Assembly (NCBI GenBank): GCA_947463325.1
Contig: CANHQT010000002.1
Span: 62,001-126,000 of the forward strand
Origin: Sphingomonadaceae bacterium
Lineage (GTDB): Bacteria > Pseudomonadota > Alphaproteobacteria > Sphingomonadales > Sphingomonadaceae
Direction of reading: 5' to 3'
Length of the DNA stretch: 64,000 nucleotides
Shown here: positions 9,116-19,787 of the stretch, piece by piece
How the letters are laid out: each line of letters starts with the position of its first letter
Numbering within the stretch: the first letter of the stretch is position 1
The notes under the pieces: model-generated
Told to the model about the DNA's origin: nothing
Databases searched by the model: none
What the model saw: the letters and a program-made list of their open reading frames with translations, nothing else
Position numbers and translations under genes: made by a program

Positions 9116-10134
9116 CCGATAACCCCCTCCTCTCCGCGCAACGCATCCCTGAGGACGCCGATGCCGCGCTCCGCCCCAAGACGCTTGACGAATTCGTCGG
9201 GCAGCAGGCGGCGCGGGAGAATTTGCGGGTGTTCATCGCCGCTGCAAAGGCGCGGGGGGAGGCGCTTGATCATGTGCTCTTCTTCGGCCCGCCGGGGCTC
9301 GGCAAGACCACGCTCGCGCAGATCATGGCGCGGGAAATGGGGGTCAATTTCCGCGCGACTTCGGGCCCGGTGATTGCCAAGGCGGGTGATCTTGCCGCGC
9401 TGCTCACCAATCTCGACGATGGCGACGTCCTCTTCATCGATGAAATCCACCGCCTCGCGCCCGCAGTCGAGGAAATCCTCTATCCCGCGATGGAGGATCG
9501 CGCGCTCGACATCATGATCGGCGAAGGGCCGGCGGCGCGCAGCGTGCGCATTGATTTGCCGCGCTTCACCCTCGTCGGCGCGACCACGCGGCAGGGCCTG
9601 CTGACGACGCCGCTGCGTGACCGCTTCGGCATCCCGGTCCGTCTCAACTTCTACTCCCATGAGGAGCTGGAACGGGTGATCACCCGTGCGGCTGCTCTGC
9701 TCGGCCTCGCCATCGCCCCCGATGGTGCGCGGGAAATTGCCCGCCGTGCGCGCGGCACGCCGCGCATTGCCGGCCGTTTGCTGCGCCGCGTGCGGGATTT
9801 TGCCCATGCTGCAGGGGCGGAGACGGTGGACGCCCCCGCTGCAGACCGCGCCCTCAACCGGCTGGAGGTCGATGCCCTAGGCCTTGATGCGATGGACCGG
9901 CGTTATCTTACCATGATCGCGGACATCTATCGTGGCGGCCCGGTGGGGGTGGAGGCACTCGCTGCCGGCCTTTCCGAACCGCGCGACACGATCGAGGATG
10001 TGATTGAGCCCTATCTGCTGCAACTTGGTCTCATCGCGCGCACCGCACGCGGGCGTCAGCTTAACGGGCCGGGCTGGAAACATCTCGGCCTGACGCCGCC
10101 GGTTGGCACGCAGGACGGGTTGTTTGAAGGCTGA
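9112..10134 (+). CDS. ruvB: Holliday junction branch migration ATPase RuvB
   Basis: A 340-residue AAA+ hexameric motor that drives branch migration with RuvA. Visible: [12 protein letters not shown] at the N-terminus, Walker [14 protein letters not shown], Walker [10 protein letters not shown], sensor 1 [20 protein letters not shown] with the arginine finger, sensor 2 in the [17 protein letters not shown] block, and the C-terminal winged helix ([15 protein letters not shown]). It starts at GTG inside the ruvA stop. The end of the gene overlaps the open upstream part of the next frame, but not the ybgC start chosen here. Confidence 0.97.
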   Translation: MTDNPLLSAQRIPEDADAALRPKTLDEFVGQQAARENLRVFIAAAKARGEALDHVLFFGPPGLGKTTLAQIMAREMGVNFRATSGPVIAKAGDLAALLTNLDDGDVLFIDEIHRLAPAVEEILYPAMEDRALDIMIGEGPAARSVRIDLPRFTLVGATTRQGLLTTPLRDRFGIPVRLNFYSHEELERVITRAAALLGLAIAPDGAREIARRARGTPRIAGRLLRRVRDFAHAAGAETVDAPAADRALNRLEVDALGLDAMDRRYLTMIADIYRGGPVGVEALAAGLSEPRDTIEDVIEPYLLQLGLIARTARGRQLNGPGWKHLGLTPPVGTQDGLFEG

Positions 10135-10216
10135 GGACTCGGCTCGGCCCCCGCAACCCTTCGTTTCATCGCAGCCTCGCGCCATTCGGCCTTTGCGTGC
10201 GAGTCCCGCCTTGGCT

Positions 10217-10678
10217 ATGCGGGTGGGCGTGACGTTACCCGCCCCGCCTTCCGGCCGCTTTGACGGGCCTCGCCACCTCTTCCCGGTGCGCATCTATTTC
10301 GAAGACACGGACCTGTCCGGCGTCGTCTATCACGCCAACTATTTGCGCTACATGGAACGCGCCCGTTCCGATATGCTTCGCCTCGCGGGCATTGATCAGC
10401 GCAGTGCTCAGGAAGCGGGCGAGGGTGCCTGGGCGGTCACTGACCTCCAACTGCGCTATCGCCAGCCTGCCCGGCTTGATGACGTGCTGATGGTGGAAAG
10501 CCATGTCACCGCCGTGCGCGGTGCCAGCGTCGATATTGCCCAGATCATCCGCCGCGATGCCATTGTCCTGACCGAAGGACATATCACTGCCGCATTTGTC
10601 TCCCCCGAAGGGCGCGCACGTCGTCAGCCAGCCGGCTGGGCGGATGCGTTCCGCGCCATCATGAACGGAGTTTCCTGA
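10217..10678 (+). CDS. ybgC: YbgC/4HBT-type acyl-CoA thioesterase of the tol-pal cluster
   Basis: A hot-dog fold thioesterase, about 153 residues from the start chosen. It carries the YbgC signature VRIYFEDTDLSGVVYHANYLRYMERARSDM (quoted only as VRIYFEDTD...VVYHANYL...ERAR), with the catalytic Asp in EDTD. YbgC is the conserved first gene of tol-pal operons and associates with acyl carrier protein and phospholipid enzymes in E. coli. The frame is open upstream into ruvB, but that part has no family similarity; the ATG at MRVGVTLPAPP was preferred. The stop lies five bases before tolQ. Confidence 0.9.
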   Translation: MRVGVTLPAPPSGRFDGPRHLFPVRIYFEDTDLSGVVYHANYLRYMERARSDMLRLAGIDQRSAQEAGEGAWAVTDLQLRYRQPARLDDVLMVESHVTAVRGASVDIAQIIRRDAIVLTEGHITAAFVSPEGRARRQPAGWADAFRAIMNGVS

Positions 10679-10683
10679 TCACC

Positions 10684-11376
10684 ATGTTCGATCTGTCAGC
10701 CGACGTGGGGAGCCTGTCTCCCCTCGCCATGTTCCTGCACGCTGATCTCATCGGCAAGGCAGTCATTATCATGCTGCTGCTCGCCAGCATCTGGGTGTGG
10801 ACCATCATTGTCGTCCACGGGCGCAAGCTGGCGCAGGTGCGCCGCGATACCGAACAGTTTGAGCGCGAATTCTGGAAAGCCGGCGATGTCGAGCGGTTCA
10901 GCGAGGATGCCAGCCGACGCGATAGTCCTGCCGTGCGCATATTGGCGGCAGGTTTGGGCGAATGGCGGCGCTCCACCACGCGCCCGGTGGTTGATCGCGC
11001 CGGTGTGCGGGAAAGGCTCGCTGCGGTGCTCGATGGCGCGGCCGCGAATGAAGTCGAACGTCTTGGTGAGCGGCTGAACCTGCTGGCCACGGTCGGCTCG
11101 GTGGCGCCTTTCGTTGGCCTGTTCGGGACGGTCTGGGGGATCATGCGCAGCTTCGCGGCCATCGCTGCGGAACAGAACAGCAGCCTCGCGGTCGTCGCGC
11201 CCGGTATTGCGGAGGCCTTGTTCGCTACCGCTATCGGCCTGTTCGCGGCGATCCCCGCGGTCGTTGCTTACAACCGCTTCCTGCACACGCTTGGCCGGAT
11301 CGAAGCCCGTCTCGCGCGCTTCTCGGATGGCTTCCACGCCATGCTCAGCCGCGAGCTTGAACGGGACGGCAACTGA
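10684..11376 (+). CDS. tolQ: Tol-Pal system protein TolQ
   Basis: A 230-residue inner-membrane protein of the MotA/TolQ/ExbB family, the stator that with TolR uses proton motive force to energise TolA. Three membrane segments: about residues 20-42 (IGKAVIIMLLLASIWVWTIIV), 130-155 (LLATVGSVAPFVGLFGTVWGIM, the conserved VGLFGTVWGIM pore helix) and 170-195 (GIAEALFATAIGLFAAIPAV). The stop overlaps the tolR start (TGATGG), the usual coupling of stator partners. Confidence 0.96.
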   Translation: MFDLSADVGSLSPLAMFLHADLIGKAVIIMLLLASIWVWTIIVVHGRKLAQVRRDTEQFEREFWKAGDVERFSEDASRRDSPAVRILAAGLGEWRRSTTRPVVDRAGVRERLAAVLDGAAANEVERLGERLNLLATVGSVAPFVGLFGTVWGIMRSFAAIAAEQNSSLAVVAPGIAEALFATAIGLFAAIPAVVAYNRFLHTLGRIEARLARFSDGFHAMLSRELERDGN

Positions 11377-11837
11377 TGGCGATGGGCCTGCACAGCCAGG
11401 GCAGCGGACGCTCCCGGCGCGGCGGCATCTCGCGCCGTGCGCCGATGGCCGAAATCAACGTCACGCCCTTTGTGGACGTGATGCTGGTGCTGCTGATCAT
11501 TTTCATGGTCACCGCACCGCTTCTCGCGACCGGGGTGCCTGTCGATCTGCCGGATAGCCGGGCCAAACCGCTCGATCAGCAGGAGCGCCCGCCGATCCAG
11601 ATCAGCCTCGATGCGGAGGGCAAGCTGTTCATCGATGACCGCGAAGTGCCGATGGCATCGCTGCCCGACGAACTGGCGGCGATTGCCGAGGCTCAGGGGT
11701 CCGATCCGCAGGCGATATACTTGCGCGGTGATCGTGCGCTCGACTATGGTCTAGTGATGCGCGTGATGGGTGAGCTCAACGCGGCCGGCCTCAACCGTGT
11801 GGCGCTGGTCACTACCGGTTCAGCTAGCGAGCCATAG
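11376..11837 (+). CDS. tolR: Tol-Pal system protein TolR
   Basis: A 153-residue single-pass inner-membrane protein of the ExbD/TolR family. A basic cytoplasmic N-terminus (GSGRSRRGGISRRAPMAEIN) precedes the membrane helix containing the proton-carrying Asp in NVTPFVDVMLVLLIIFMV. The periplasmic domain (PPIQISLDAEGKLFIDD, GDRALDYGLVMRVMGEL) is typical of the peptidoglycan-binding TolR/ExbD dimer. It is translationally coupled to tolQ and followed nine bases later by tolA. Confidence 0.96.
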   Translation: MAMGLHSQGSGRSRRGGISRRAPMAEINVTPFVDVMLVLLIIFMVTAPLLATGVPVDLPDSRAKPLDQQERPPIQISLDAEGKLFIDDREVPMASLPDELAAIAEAQGSDPQAIYLRGDRALDYGLVMRVMGELNAAGLNRVALVTTGSASEP

Positions 11838-11846
11838 GTCGTTACC

Positions 11847-12704
11847 ATGGCGATCAGCAGAGCAGAACGGACAGGACTGGGTGTCGCGCTGGTCGCGCAC
11901 GTGGGGCTGTTCGCTTTGCTGTCTGTCAGTTGGAACCGCGGAGCGGATCCGCGTTTTGATAATCCGCCGATGACCGTTGACCTCGTGGCCGAAGTCGCGC
12001 CTGTGAGCACATCACCTGAGCCGGCCAGCGAAATGCCGGCTGCGCGGCAGGGTGAGCTGGTCCCGGATGAGCCGCCGCCGGCTCCCCGCCCGCTGCCACC
12101 CGTGGCCCGCCCGACACCCCCTCCTCCGGTCCCAAAAAGGACAGAGGCGACCCCGCCCCCGCGCCCTGCACCACGGGTCGAGCGGCCCCGTCCCGAACCA
12201 ACGCGGCGCGCCGATGAACGCAGCAGCCGGCCGCAGCCAACCGCGCAGCAGGGGCAACCCACGCGCCGTCCCGCGCGCGATACGCGTACCTCAGGCGATC
12301 CGCTGTCGGACATTGCGGACTCGGTTGCGCGCAGCGCGCCGCGCGGTGCCACCGGGACATCTGCGCCAGCCGCACAGACTGCGGCTGAAGTGCGACAGGC
12401 GATTACGGTCGCGGTTGACCGCGAGATCGCGCCTTACTGGCAGCGCAATGTTCCGTCCGGCATTGATGTCGAACAGCTGCGGGTTACGCTGGAAATCCGC
12501 CTTAATCGGGATGGGTCGATCGCTGCTATTCGCCAGGTAGGCGAGCTTGCGGGAATGACGGAGAGCAACCGGCCGCAGCAGGCGCTGTTTGTGGAACGTG
12601 CGATCCGCTCGATCCGTCAGGCAGCGCCATTCAACCTGCCGGTCGAACATTATGATGAATGGCAAGTGGTGCGGCAGCCTTTCGCTGCGCGGAGGAGAGG
12701 GTGA
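11847..12704 (+). CDS. tolA: Cell envelope integrity protein TolA
   Basis: A 285-residue bitopic protein linking TolQR in the inner membrane with Pal/TolB. A membrane helix covers about residues 11-29 (LGVALVAHVGLFALLSVSW). The middle (about 65-150) is a Pro/Arg-rich linker (PPPAPRPLPPVARPTPPPP and following) in place of the long Ala/Lys helix of enteric TolA, as is common in alphaproteobacteria. The C-terminal domain (VDREIAPYWQRNVPSGIDVE, LEIRLNRDGSIAAI, FNLPVEHYDEWQVV) is a TolA/TonB C-terminal fold. The stop overlaps the start of tolB by one base. Confidence 0.9.
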   Translation: MAISRAERTGLGVALVAHVGLFALLSVSWNRGADPRFDNPPMTVDLVAEVAPVSTSPEPASEMPAARQGELVPDEPPPAPRPLPPVARPTPPPPVPKRTEATPPPRPAPRVERPRPEPTRRADERSSRPQPTAQQGQPTRRPARDTRTSGDPLSDIADSVARSAPRGATGTSAPAAQTAAEVRQAITVAVDREIAPYWQRNVPSGIDVEQLRVTLEIRLNRDGSIAAIRQVGELAGMTESNRPQQALFVERAIRSIRQAAPFNLPVEHYDEWQVVRQPFAARRRG

Positions 12705-14080
12705 TGATGCGTACGGGATCGGTTCTGGCTGCTGGTGCGGCATTGGCGGTTGCGGCAGCTGCCGTTGCGCAGACCGCTCCCGCGCCTGCTCCCGGCAACG
12801 CGCCGGCCTGGCAACCGCCGGTTTCCCCCGAAGTGGTGGCTGAGGTGCAGAATGAGCGCACCAGCATTGTCATCGCCGCGCTCGCCACGCCTGAAAATGC
12901 GACGACAGCGGCCGGGTCAACGTCCGCGCTGGGTGTTCAGATCGCACAGGTCATCGCAGCCAATCTTGAGCGTTCCGGCCTCTATGCGCCGCGCGGACCA
13001 TCCGGCGTGCGCGCCATTGCCATGTCGGAGGTGACAGCACCCCAGTTTGAAGGATGGCGGGCAACCGGCGCCGATCATCTGGTGCATGGCTTTGTGCGGG
13101 TCGATGCGGCGGGCAATCTGACGGTCGGCTGCTATCTCTACGACATGGAACTGGGCACGGAGCTTGCCCGGCAGGGCTTTGTTGTCCAGCCGCGCGACTG
13201 GCGACGTGCTGCGCATAAATGCGCTGATGCCATCTATTCGCGCCTCTCGGGCGAAGCCCCCTTCTTTGACAGCCGCATTGCCTATATCGCGGAAACCGGC
13301 CCCAAGGATAACCGGGTCAAGCGCCTCGCGATCATGGATTCCGATGGCGCCAATCACCGTTTCATCACCAACGGGCAAGCGATCGCGATCTCGCCGCGCT
13401 ACTCGCCGGATTATCGCCAGATCGCCTATGTCAGCTATCTAGGCGATCGGGTGCGTGTGTTCATTTACGATGTCGGCAGCGGGTCGCAGCGCGCCGTGTT
13501 TGAAAGCAACAACACGACGTTCGCACCGCGCTGGTCCCCGGATGGTCGCTTCCTGCTTTTCTCAATGGCGGTCGGCGGCAATACGGATATCTACCGCATC
13601 CCGGTGGAGGGCGGCACGCCCCGCCGCATGACCGACAGCCCCGGCATTGATGTTGGTGGCAGCTATTCGCCCGATGGGTCGCGGATCGTATTTGAAAGCG
13701 ACCGCTCGGGGGCGCAGCAAATCTATGTCATGAACGCAGACGGCTCGGAACAACGGCGCATCAGCTTTGGCGGCGGCCGCTATGCCACGCCTGAATGGAG
13801 CCCGCGCGGCGACCTCATCGCCTTCACGCGCATTGCCGGCAATTTCCGGATCGGCGTGATGACTCCTTCGGGTGGCGGTGAACGGCTGCTCACCGACAGC
13901 TGGCAGGATGAATCGCCGACCTGGGCGCCTAATGGCCGCGTCATCCAGTTTTTCCGGACCAGCCAGGGGCGGGAAGGGCGCAGCCAAATCTACCAGGTCG
14001 ATCTGACGGGCGTGAACCTGCGTCGCGTGCCAACACCGGTTGATGGATCGGATCCAAGCTGGGGTCCCGTCCTACCATGA
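12704..14080 (+). CDS. tolB: Tol-Pal system beta-propeller protein TolB
   Basis: A 458-residue periplasmic protein with an N-terminal signal peptide (about 1-22, VLAAGAALAVAAAAVAQ), an N-terminal alpha/beta domain, and a six-bladed propeller made of repeated WD40-like PD40 motifs: SPRYSPDYRQIAYVSYLG, APRWSPDGRFLLFSM, GGSYSPDGSRIVFESDRSG, TPEWSPRGDLIAF, SPTWAPNGRVIQFFR, DPSWGPVLP. TolB shuttles between Pal and TolA. The ATG used overlaps the tolA stop; an open stretch further upstream lies inside tolA and lacks a signal peptide. Confidence 0.96.
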   Translation: MMRTGSVLAAGAALAVAAAAVAQTAPAPAPGNAPAWQPPVSPEVVAEVQNERTSIVIAALATPENATTAAGSTSALGVQIAQVIAANLERSGLYAPRGPSGVRAIAMSEVTAPQFEGWRATGADHLVHGFVRVDAAGNLTVGCYLYDMELGTELARQGFVVQPRDWRRAAHKCADAIYSRLSGEAPFFDSRIAYIAETGPKDNRVKRLAIMDSDGANHRFITNGQAIAISPRYSPDYRQIAYVSYLGDRVRVFIYDVGSGSQRAVFESNNTTFAPRWSPDGRFLLFSMAVGGNTDIYRIPVEGGTPRRMTDSPGIDVGGSYSPDGSRIVFESDRSGAQQIYVMNADGSEQRRISFGGGRYATPEWSPRGDLIAFTRIAGNFRIGVMTPSGGGERLLTDSWQDESPTWAPNGRVIQFFRTSQGREGRSQIYQVDLTGVNLRRVPTPVDGSDPSWGPVLP

Positions 14081-14157
14081 GACGGAAAGATTAACGCTAC
14101 TCGCGCGTTCATGTTCGCCCTGTTAGCGAAACGATTTCGGATGAAGGAGACTATGCG

Positions 14158-14685
14158 ATGAACAAGACTTTGCGGATTGCAGTAACCGGGGCAGTTCTGC
14201 TGGCGGTCAGCGCATGTGCCAACAACCGTCAACCGCCGGCCGATGTCCCCAACCCTGGCAGCTATACCGATCCCAATGCGGGATCGAGCGGCGGTGGCGG
14301 CGTCGGTAGTGCGGTTGTTCCTGGCAGTCAGGCCGACTTCGTCGCCAGCATCCAGAGCGACACCATCTATTTCGATACCGACATGTCGAATATCGACGAA
14401 AATGACCGTGTGGTGCTGCAGAGCCAAGCCCAATGGCTGGCGCGCTACCCCAATGCGCGCGTGATGATCGAAGGCCATGCCGACGAGCGCGGCACGCGTG
14501 AATATAATCTGGCGCTGGGTGAACGCCGCGCCAACAGCGCGCGCAATTTCCTCGCGTCGCTGGGCGTCGATCCGTCACGGATCAGCGTGATTTCCTACGG
14601 CAAGGAACGGCCGGTCTCGCTCGGGTCGGATGAGGCGAGCTGGGCACAGAACCGCCGCGCGGTGACGGTCACAGTCCAGCGCTGA
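14158..14685 (+). CDS. pal: Peptidoglycan-associated lipoprotein Pal
   Basis: A 175-residue outer-membrane lipoprotein anchoring the outer membrane to peptidoglycan. It has a lipoprotein signal with lipobox VSAC (acylated Cys20), a short Gly/Ser/Pro linker, and an OmpA-like domain: IYFDTDMSNIDENDRVVL, the peptidoglycan-binding IEGHADERGTREYNLALGERR, and ISYGKERPV. An AAGGAGACT ribosome binding site precedes the ATG. It closes the tol-pal cluster here; no cpoB (ybgF) gene follows on this strand. Confidence 0.97.
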   Translation: MNKTLRIAVTGAVLLAVSACANNRQPPADVPNPGSYTDPNAGSSGGGGVGSAVVPGSQADFVASIQSDTIYFDTDMSNIDENDRVVLQSQAQWLARYPNARVMIEGHADERGTREYNLALGERRANSARNFLASLGVDPSRISVISYGKERPVSLGSDEASWAQNRRAVTVTVQR

Positions 14686-14699
14686 TCCGCCAAAGCCCG

Positions 14700-14723
14700 C
14701 CTGACCCGCCGGTGCGGGTCAGG
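14700..14723. terminator. Hairpin between convergent pal and GGDEF gene
   Basis: CCTGACCCGC and GCGGGTCAGG form a perfect 10-bp stem around the tetraloop CGGT, 14 bp after the pal stop and overlapping the last codons of the convergent GGDEF gene. No T-run is present on either strand, so a shared or Rho-assisted terminator is only probable. Confidence 0.5.
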
Positions 14724-15327
14724 TGCGCTTGTCGCGATACATGTCGCTATCCGCGCGACCCATCAGCTCTTCGGCGTTCAGCCCCGGTGTGATGGGGGTG
14801 AGGCCGAAAGCGGCACTGAGCGGGATGCTGTGCCGGTCATAATGGCATGGCGTGCTTGTGATCAGTTGGGATAGCCGGCGTATCGTCGCCTTGGCCTGGG
14901 TCAGCCCGGTGTTTTCCAGCAGGATGCCGAATTCATCCCCGCCGATACGCGCCACGACATCCTTGTCGCGCATCGCTGACTGCAGGCGTTCGGCAACCTC
15001 GACCAACACGAAATCGCCTGCCGCATGGCCAAATGCGTCATTGATGGCTTTGAGACCGTCGACGTCGACATAGACGAGCGCAATCGGATCGCCATAGCGC
15101 TCAACACGCGCGATGCACTGGTGCAGCGCCGACAGGAAATAGCGCCGGTTGAACAGCGGGGTCAGCATATCGCGCTCGGCAACCCGCTCCATTTCCGCGA
15201 GTGCAATCGAAAGCGCACGATTCTCGCGGCGAAGGCGCGCAATCTCGGCACGGAGCTCCTGCGCGTCATCAACCATCAGCGCGTGAGCGCTGGCTGATCC
15301 CCTGTCTATGTCAGGTGTGTGGCGCAT
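14719..15327 (-). CDS. Small GGDEF protein, probable diguanylate cyclase
   Basis: A 202-residue cytosolic protein with a short N-terminal coiled coil (about residues 22-52, AQELRAEIARLRRENRAL) leading straight into a GGDEF domain. The linker signal DMLTPLFNRRYFLSAL, substrate-binding VDVDGLKAINDAFGHAAGD, and the intact active loop ARIGGDEFGILLE are visible. An inhibitory I-site RDKD lies five residues before GGDEF, so product feedback is expected. No sensor domain or membrane segment is present. It would make cyclic di-GMP from two GTP. It is transcribed away from the purE side and converges on pal. Confidence 0.9.
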   Translation of the reverse strand: MRHTPDIDRGSASAHALMVDDAQELRAEIARLRRENRALSIALAEMERVAERDMLTPLFNRRYFLSALHQCIARVERYGDPIALVYVDVDGLKAINDAFGHAAGDFVLVEVAERLQSAMRDKDVVARIGGDEFGILLENTGLTQAKATIRRLSQLITSTPCHYDRHSIPLSAAFGLTPITPGLNAEELMGRADSDMYRDKRT

Positions 15328-15516
15328 GCCTTTGTGCGTTGATCCCTCTTCTGCGTATTACGCTGATAGCGGCCTTGCCATTAACGAATGGTTTGCCGCG
15401 ATCCCGCTTCGGCGACGGATGCGGAGGCCGATTGCCGAGCGTCGGGCAAGCCGCTATCGACCGATTGACTGGAAGCGTCTGTGACTTCCGGACAAGCGGG
15501 GTGCGAAAAGGAAGCG

Positions 15517-16013
15517 ATGGACGCGCGCGATAAGTCTCCCGCCGTGGCGATCGTCATGGGCAGCCAGAGCGACTGGGAAACCATGCGCCATGCTGCCGAT
15601 GTTCTGGATGAACTGGCTGTGGGGCATGATGTGCGGATTGTTTCGGCGCATCGCACACCCCAGCGACTTGTTGAATTTGCGACCTCCTCCGTAAGCTCCG
15701 GGTTTCGGGTGATTATCGCGGGGGCAGGGGGCGCGGCTCATCTGCCAGGAATGATCGCGGCGATGACGCGCCTTCCCGTGCTCGGGGTGCCGGTCCAGTC
15801 AAAGGCCCTGTCTGGCATGGATTCGCTGCTGTCGATCGTCCAGATGCCTGCGGGCGTTCCGGTCGGCACGCTCGCAATCGGTCAGGCAGGCGCGACCAAC
15901 GCCGGCCTGCTCGCCGCCGCTATCCTCGCGACCACTGACGCCGATCTTGCTACCCGCCTTGATGCCTGGCGTGCCGCGCGCACGGCTGCGGTCACTGAAA
16001 GACCGGTTGATTC

Positions 16014-16017
<4 letters not shown>
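15517..16017 (+). CDS. purE: 5-(carboxyamino)imidazole ribonucleotide mutase PurE
   Basis: A 166-residue class I PurE, an octameric mutase converting N5-CAIR to CAIR in purine synthesis. It shows [14 protein letters not shown] (phosphate loop), [13 protein letters not shown] with the active-site His, [18 protein letters not shown], and [24 protein letters not shown] (quoted in part). The ATG follows AAAAGGAAG; an in-frame GTG 36 bp upstream is a weaker alternative. Its stop overlaps the purK ATG by four bases, the standard purEK arrangement. Confidence 0.95.
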
Positions 16018-17575
<1,558 letters not shown>

Positions 17576-17597
17576 TCGTCCGGCTCAGGGGGGAGCC

Positions 17598-18761
17598 ATG
17601 GTAAAGCGTATAGCGAGTATCGCCATCGTCCTGGTGGCGCTGGGTCTGGCAGGCTTCTTCCTGTTCGCGCCGGGCATGGCCGAGCGGTCGATGAACCAGG
17701 TCGTCGGCACCGAGGCCAAGGTAAGTCCGCAAGCCGAGGCGCTGCACCGCACCCTCACCATCGCCGACCTACATGGCGATACCTTGCTGTGGCAGCGTGA
17801 CATGCTGGAGCGCGCCTCGCGGGGGCATATTGATCTGCCGCGCCTGATCGACGGCAATGTCGCGCTGCAAGTCTTCTCCTCGGTCAGCCAGACGCCGCGC
17901 GGCCAGAATTATGCGCGCAATGAGGCGACGGATACGCTGTGGCTGCTCGCTATCGGCCAACAGCAGCCAATCCGCACCTGGTTCTCCCCGCTGGAGCGCA
18001 CGCTGTGGCACGGGGTGAAGCTCGACCGCGCGGCGGCGGGAAGCGAAGGGCGCATCCGCCTCATCCGCACGCGCGGAGACCTCGCCACCCTGCTTGATGA
18101 GCGCCAGCGCGGCCTCCCGCGCACCGGCGCGCTCTTCTCGGTCGAAGGGCTGCACAATCTGGAGGGCGATTTCGCCAATCTTGACCGACTCTATGATGCC
18201 GGCGTGCGCATGGCGGGCCTGACCCATTTCTTTGACAATGAGATCGCCGGATCGATGCACGGTGTCGCCAAGGGTGGCCTTACCCCGCTCGGCCGCCGAG
18301 TCGTGCGCGAAATGGAACGGCGCGGCATGGTGATTGATATCGCGCATTGCAGCCACGCCTGCGTCGCGGAAGTGCTGGCGATGGCGACCCGCCCGGTCGT
18401 CTCCAGCCATGGCGGCGTGCAGGCAACATGCCGCGAAAACCGCAATCTTTCCGACGATGAAATCCGCGGCGTTGCCCGCACCGGCGGAGTGATCGGCGTC
18501 GGGGTGTGGGACGCGGCGGTGTGCGGCACTGATCCCGTCCACACCGCGCGCGCCATGCGCCATATCCGCGATCTGGTCGGTATCGATCATGTCGGCCTCG
18601 GCACCGATTTCGACGGGGCGGTGACGGCCGGTTATGATGTGAGCCGCATCGCGCTCATCACCAGCGCGCTGATCGACGAAGGCTTCACCGAGGAAGAGAT
18701 CCGCAAGGCGATGGGCGGCAATGTGCTGCGCGTGCTGGGTCAGGTGTTGCCGGAGCGGTAA
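17598..18761 (+). CDS. Membrane dipeptidase, peptidase family M19
   Basis: A 387-residue zinc dipeptidase of the renal dipeptidase (M19) family, tethered by an N-terminal hydrophobic segment (about residues 5-25, ASIAIVLVALGLAGFFLF). Metal-site blocks are seen in order: IADLHGDTLL (His/Asp), LFSVEGLHNLEGDF (bridging Glu), MVIDIAHCSHACVAEV, RPVVSSHGGVQA, and DHVGLGTDFDG near the end. The family cleaves dipeptides, including those with D-residues, and dehydropeptides. A GGGGGAGCC ribosome binding site sits eight bases ahead of the ATG. It lies 22 bp after folA in the same direction and may belong to that transcript. Confidence 0.92.
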   Translation: MVKRIASIAIVLVALGLAGFFLFAPGMAERSMNQVVGTEAKVSPQAEALHRTLTIADLHGDTLLWQRDMLERASRGHIDLPRLIDGNVALQVFSSVSQTPRGQNYARNEATDTLWLLAIGQQQPIRTWFSPLERTLWHGVKLDRAAAGSEGRIRLIRTRGDLATLLDERQRGLPRTGALFSVEGLHNLEGDFANLDRLYDAGVRMAGLTHFFDNEIAGSMHGVAKGGLTPLGRRVVREMERRGMVIDIAHCSHACVAEVLAMATRPVVSSHGGVQATCRENRNLSDDEIRGVARTGGVIGVGVWDAAVCGTDPVHTARAMRHIRDLVGIDHVGLGTDFDGAVTAGYDVSRIALITSALIDEGFTEEEIRKAMGGNVLRVLGQVLPER

Positions 18762-18785
18762 GCCGCCGGTAACAGCCCCGTCACG

Positions 18786-19715
18786 ATGCAGCGCCTGTTT
18801 TCCAGTCAAGAATTGCCGTCAGAGATGCGCGGTGCCGTGGTGGCGCTGGGTAATTTCGATGGTTTCCATCTCGGGCATCAGGCGGTCGCCGGCCGCGCGG
18901 TGGAGATGGCACGGGCCAGCGGCGTTCCTGCCATCATCGCGACATTCGATCCGCACCCTGTCCGCCACTTCCGCCCCGATGCAGCGCCCTTCCGCCTGAC
19001 GACGCTCGATCAGCGGCAGGCGCTGTTTGCTGCGGCGGGTGCGGACGCCATGCTGGTGCTCGAATTCGGAGAGGCGATGGCGGCGATGAGCGCTGACGCC
19101 TTTGTCGAGGACCTGCTGGTGGCGCGGCTTGGTGTGTCGGCGGTGGTGACGGGGGAGGATTTCGTGTTCGGGCGCGGGCGCGGCGGCAGCGGCGAAACGC
19201 TGAACGCAGCGGGCGAACGCCACGGCTTTGCCTATGCCCGCGTAGCTGCAGTGCTCGATGGCGGTGAACCGGTGTCGTCCAGCCGTATCCGCGCCGCCTT
19301 GCAGGCCGGTGATTGCGCTACCGCAACCCGCCTTCTCACCCGCCCCTTCGCGATTGCAGGGACGGTGCAGCATGGCGACAAGGTCGGCCGCACATTGGGC
19401 TATCCCACCGCGAATATCGACATGGGCAAATATCTGCGCCCGCGGTTCGGCATTTATGCGGTGACCGGGCGGTTGGCGGACGGGCGGGTGCTGCACGGCG
19501 CGGCCAATGTCGGCATTCGCCCGCAGTTCGACCCGCCGAAGGAATTGCTCGAACCGCATTTCTTCGACTTTTCAGGCGATCTCTACGGGGCAGAGATTGA
19601 AGTCGCCTTCCACGCCTTCCTGCGCGGTGAGGCAAAGTTCGACAGCCTCGATGCGCTGATGGCGCAAATGGCCCGCGATTGTGACGAAGCACGGGCCATA
19701 CTCGCCCGATCGTAA
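18786..19715 (+). CDS. ribF: Bifunctional riboflavin kinase/FAD synthetase RibF
   Basis: A 309-residue cytosolic enzyme turning riboflavin into FMN and then FAD. The N-terminal nucleotidyltransferase half shows ALGNFDGFHLGHQAVAGRA and ATFDPHPVRHFRPDAAP, then TGEDFVFGRGRGG and EPVSSSRIRAALQAGD. The C-terminal kinase half shows GTVQHGDKVGRTLGYPTANI, RPRFGIYAVTG, ANVGIRPQF and LEPHFFDFSGDLYG. It is followed by ileS and lspA, the classic ribF-ileS-lspA order in proteobacteria, with one small palindrome between ribF and ileS. Confidence 0.96.
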   Translation: MQRLFSSQELPSEMRGAVVALGNFDGFHLGHQAVAGRAVEMARASGVPAIIATFDPHPVRHFRPDAAPFRLTTLDQRQALFAAAGADAMLVLEFGEAMAAMSADAFVEDLLVARLGVSAVVTGEDFVFGRGRGGSGETLNAAGERHGFAYARVAAVLDGGEPVSSSRIRAALQAGDCATATRLLTRPFAIAGTVQHGDKVGRTLGYPTANIDMGKYLRPRFGIYAVTGRLADGRVLHGAANVGIRPQFDPPKELLEPHFFDFSGDLYGAEIEVAFHAFLRGEAKFDSLDALMAQMARDCDEARAILARS

Positions 19716-19720
19716 CCATT

Positions 19721-19738
19721 CCCCGGCCTTCGCCGGGG
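19721..19738. repeat. Short REP-like palindrome between ribF and ileS
   Basis: CCCCGGC-CTTC-GCCGGGG is a perfect 7-bp inverted repeat starting five bases after the ribF stop. It resembles other GC-rich palindromes in gaps of this window and could act as a weak terminator or mRNA stabiliser. Confidence 0.5.
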
Positions 19739-19787
19739 CACGAGCCGGTTTGTATTCATCGCCCAATCGGCTAAGCGCGCTCCCACC

